Shown in pieces: positions 5,563-6,143 of a stretch of 6,143 nt of DNA (positions are counted from its first letter, which is position 1; each line of letters begins with the position of its first letter). Origin of the DNA: CAZAQS01 sp046485135 (GTDB taxonomy: Bacteria; Chloroflexota; Anaerolineae; Anaerolineales; UBA4823); NCBI GenBank assembly GCA_046485135.1, contig JAWOHN010000006.1:1-6143 (forward strand). Reading direction: 5' to 3'. The notes under the pieces are model-generated. The model made no database searches. It was given only the letters and a program-made list of their open reading frames with translations, and had not been told where the DNA came from. The position numbers were made by a program, and so were the translations under genes.

Positions 5563-5630
5563 TGTTGTATATAGGATCATTGGCGATGCAGAAGGAAACT
5601 ACTCTCGCCAGATGAAACCATGGAGGATAA

Positions 5631-6143
5631 ATGGACCCTTATAATTTCGACCAGGCCGAATTTGCCGATAATCCCGAGCCGCGCTGTCCGGTGGTGTTAG
5701 TCCTCGACACTTCTGGTTCAATGAAGGGTGAACCGATCCTTCAATTGAACACTGCCTTGCGTGATTTTAGCGCTGCTCTGAAGAATGACCGGCTGGCATC
5801 CTTGCGGGTGGAGTTGGCCATCATTACCTTTGGTAAGGGCGTGCGGGCAATTGATGTGCGCAGTGGTTTACCGGATGAAACGGATGACATTGAATCCAGC
5901 GCCATGCTGGTCCGCCCGCAAACTATAGAGATCGAATTTGACGCCGGAAAAACCTTTGCAACGGTGGACCAGTTTCGCTCGCCGGTGCTGGATGCTCAGG
6001 GGGATACGCCGATGGGTGAAGCCATGCGCCGGGCATTGGAATTGATCCAGGATCGCAAAGAGATCTATAAGCAAAACGGCCTGGATTATTTTCGCCCGTG
6101 GATTTTCCTGATTACCGATGGGCGACCTACCGACCGGGGGTGG
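5631..6143 (+). CDS. TerY/YegL-like VWA-domain protein, 3' end missing
   Basis: First 171 codons, open to the right edge; family members run to roughly 210-240 residues, so most of the domain is present. Seen: NPEPRCPVVLVLDTSGSM (residues 14-31) giving the MIDAS residues D26, S28 and S30; VELAIITFG (60-68); GDTPMGEAM with T126; and YFRPWIFLITDGRPTD with D163. The metal-ion-dependent adhesion site is thus complete. The protein is cytoplasmic, with no signal peptide. In this family the VWA protein often sits beside a PP2C phosphatase and a Ser/Thr kinase (the TerY-phosphorylation triad), but those genes would lie outside the window. Residues about 75-108 between two core strands look longer than in the relatives I remember. 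The ATG at 5631 has GGAGG four nt upstream (5622-5626); ATGs at 5612 and 5620 are out of frame. It is divergent from the 5'-nucleotidase-family gene. Confidence 0.88.
   Translation, partial: MDPYNFDQAEFADNPEPRCPVVLVLDTSGSMKGEPILQLNTALRDFSAALKNDRLASLRVELAIITFGKGVRAIDVRSGLPDETDDIESSAMLVRPQTIEIEFDAGKTFATVDQFRSPVLDAQGDTPMGEAMRRALELIQDRKEIYKQNGLDYFRPWIFLITDGRPTDRGW

Larger units (their letters stand above)
5311..5630. other. Divergent intergenic region with palindromes and short direct repeats
   Basis: No convincing gene lies in this 320-bp, mostly AT-rich stretch between two divergently transcribed genes, which must hold both promoters. It contains AGGAGG of the minus-strand gene (5316-5321), a 10-bp direct repeat ATCAATATTA (5370-5379 and 5438-5447), the inverted repeat TAATAT-GATCA-ATATTA (5431-5447), the palindrome GGTAGCTACC (5469-5478), a 9-bp direct repeat GATAACGGC (5460-5468 and 5499-5507), and the inverted repeat ATTATC-GG-GATAAT (5549-5562). 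I could not find a strong promoter for the minus-strand gene; TTGATA at 5373-5368 is followed only by weak -10 candidates. Confidence 0.6.

Overview
The window looks like chromosomal DNA of a free-living bacterium with a fairly balanced base composition. The combination of a MerR/cobalamin regulator with a long C-terminal extension, a lipid- or pigment-type FAD oxidoreductase, a divergent 5'-nucleotidase-family enzyme and a TerY/YegL-like VWA protein would fit a member of the Chloroflexota (Anaerolineae-like). That assignment rests on general impression, not on a marker gene. I see no mobile element, RNA gene or CRISPR array.

Left part (1-3254, all minus strand): four tightly packed genes read right to left. 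First comes a MerR-HTH plus B12-binding regulator resembling the CarH/LitR photoreceptors. It is followed by a membrane-anchored or secreted alpha/beta hydrolase, an SRPBCC (START-like) protein, and a CrtI/CrtISO-like FAD oxidoreductase that runs off the left edge. The gaps are 31 nt, a 4-nt ATGA overlap and 2 nt, so they probably form one transcript. The regulator keeps the Wx9EH signature and the cobalamin lower-ligand histidine known from light-sensing CarH proteins. I infer a light- and/or B12-controlled operon acting on carotenoid or another polyprenoid.

Middle (3255-3489): a compact control region. It holds a good promoter for the regulator operon, a cluster of operator-like motifs (a perfect 10-bp palindrome and an 11-bp-periodic TnnACA array), and a strong hairpin terminator that ends the upstream gene.

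Right part (3490-6143): a 606-residue exported protein of the UshA/5'-nucleotidase family (minus strand) in which several histidine metal ligands are replaced. A 320-bp divergent intergenic region follows, rich in small palindromes and direct repeats. On the plus strand lies the first 171 codons of a VWA-domain protein of the TerY/YegL type with a complete MIDAS metal site, cut by the right edge.

The most interesting part is the B12-photoreceptor-like operon: its operator-like array, the regulator's unexplained C-terminal domain, and the hydrolase/SRPBCC pair placed before the oxidoreductase.
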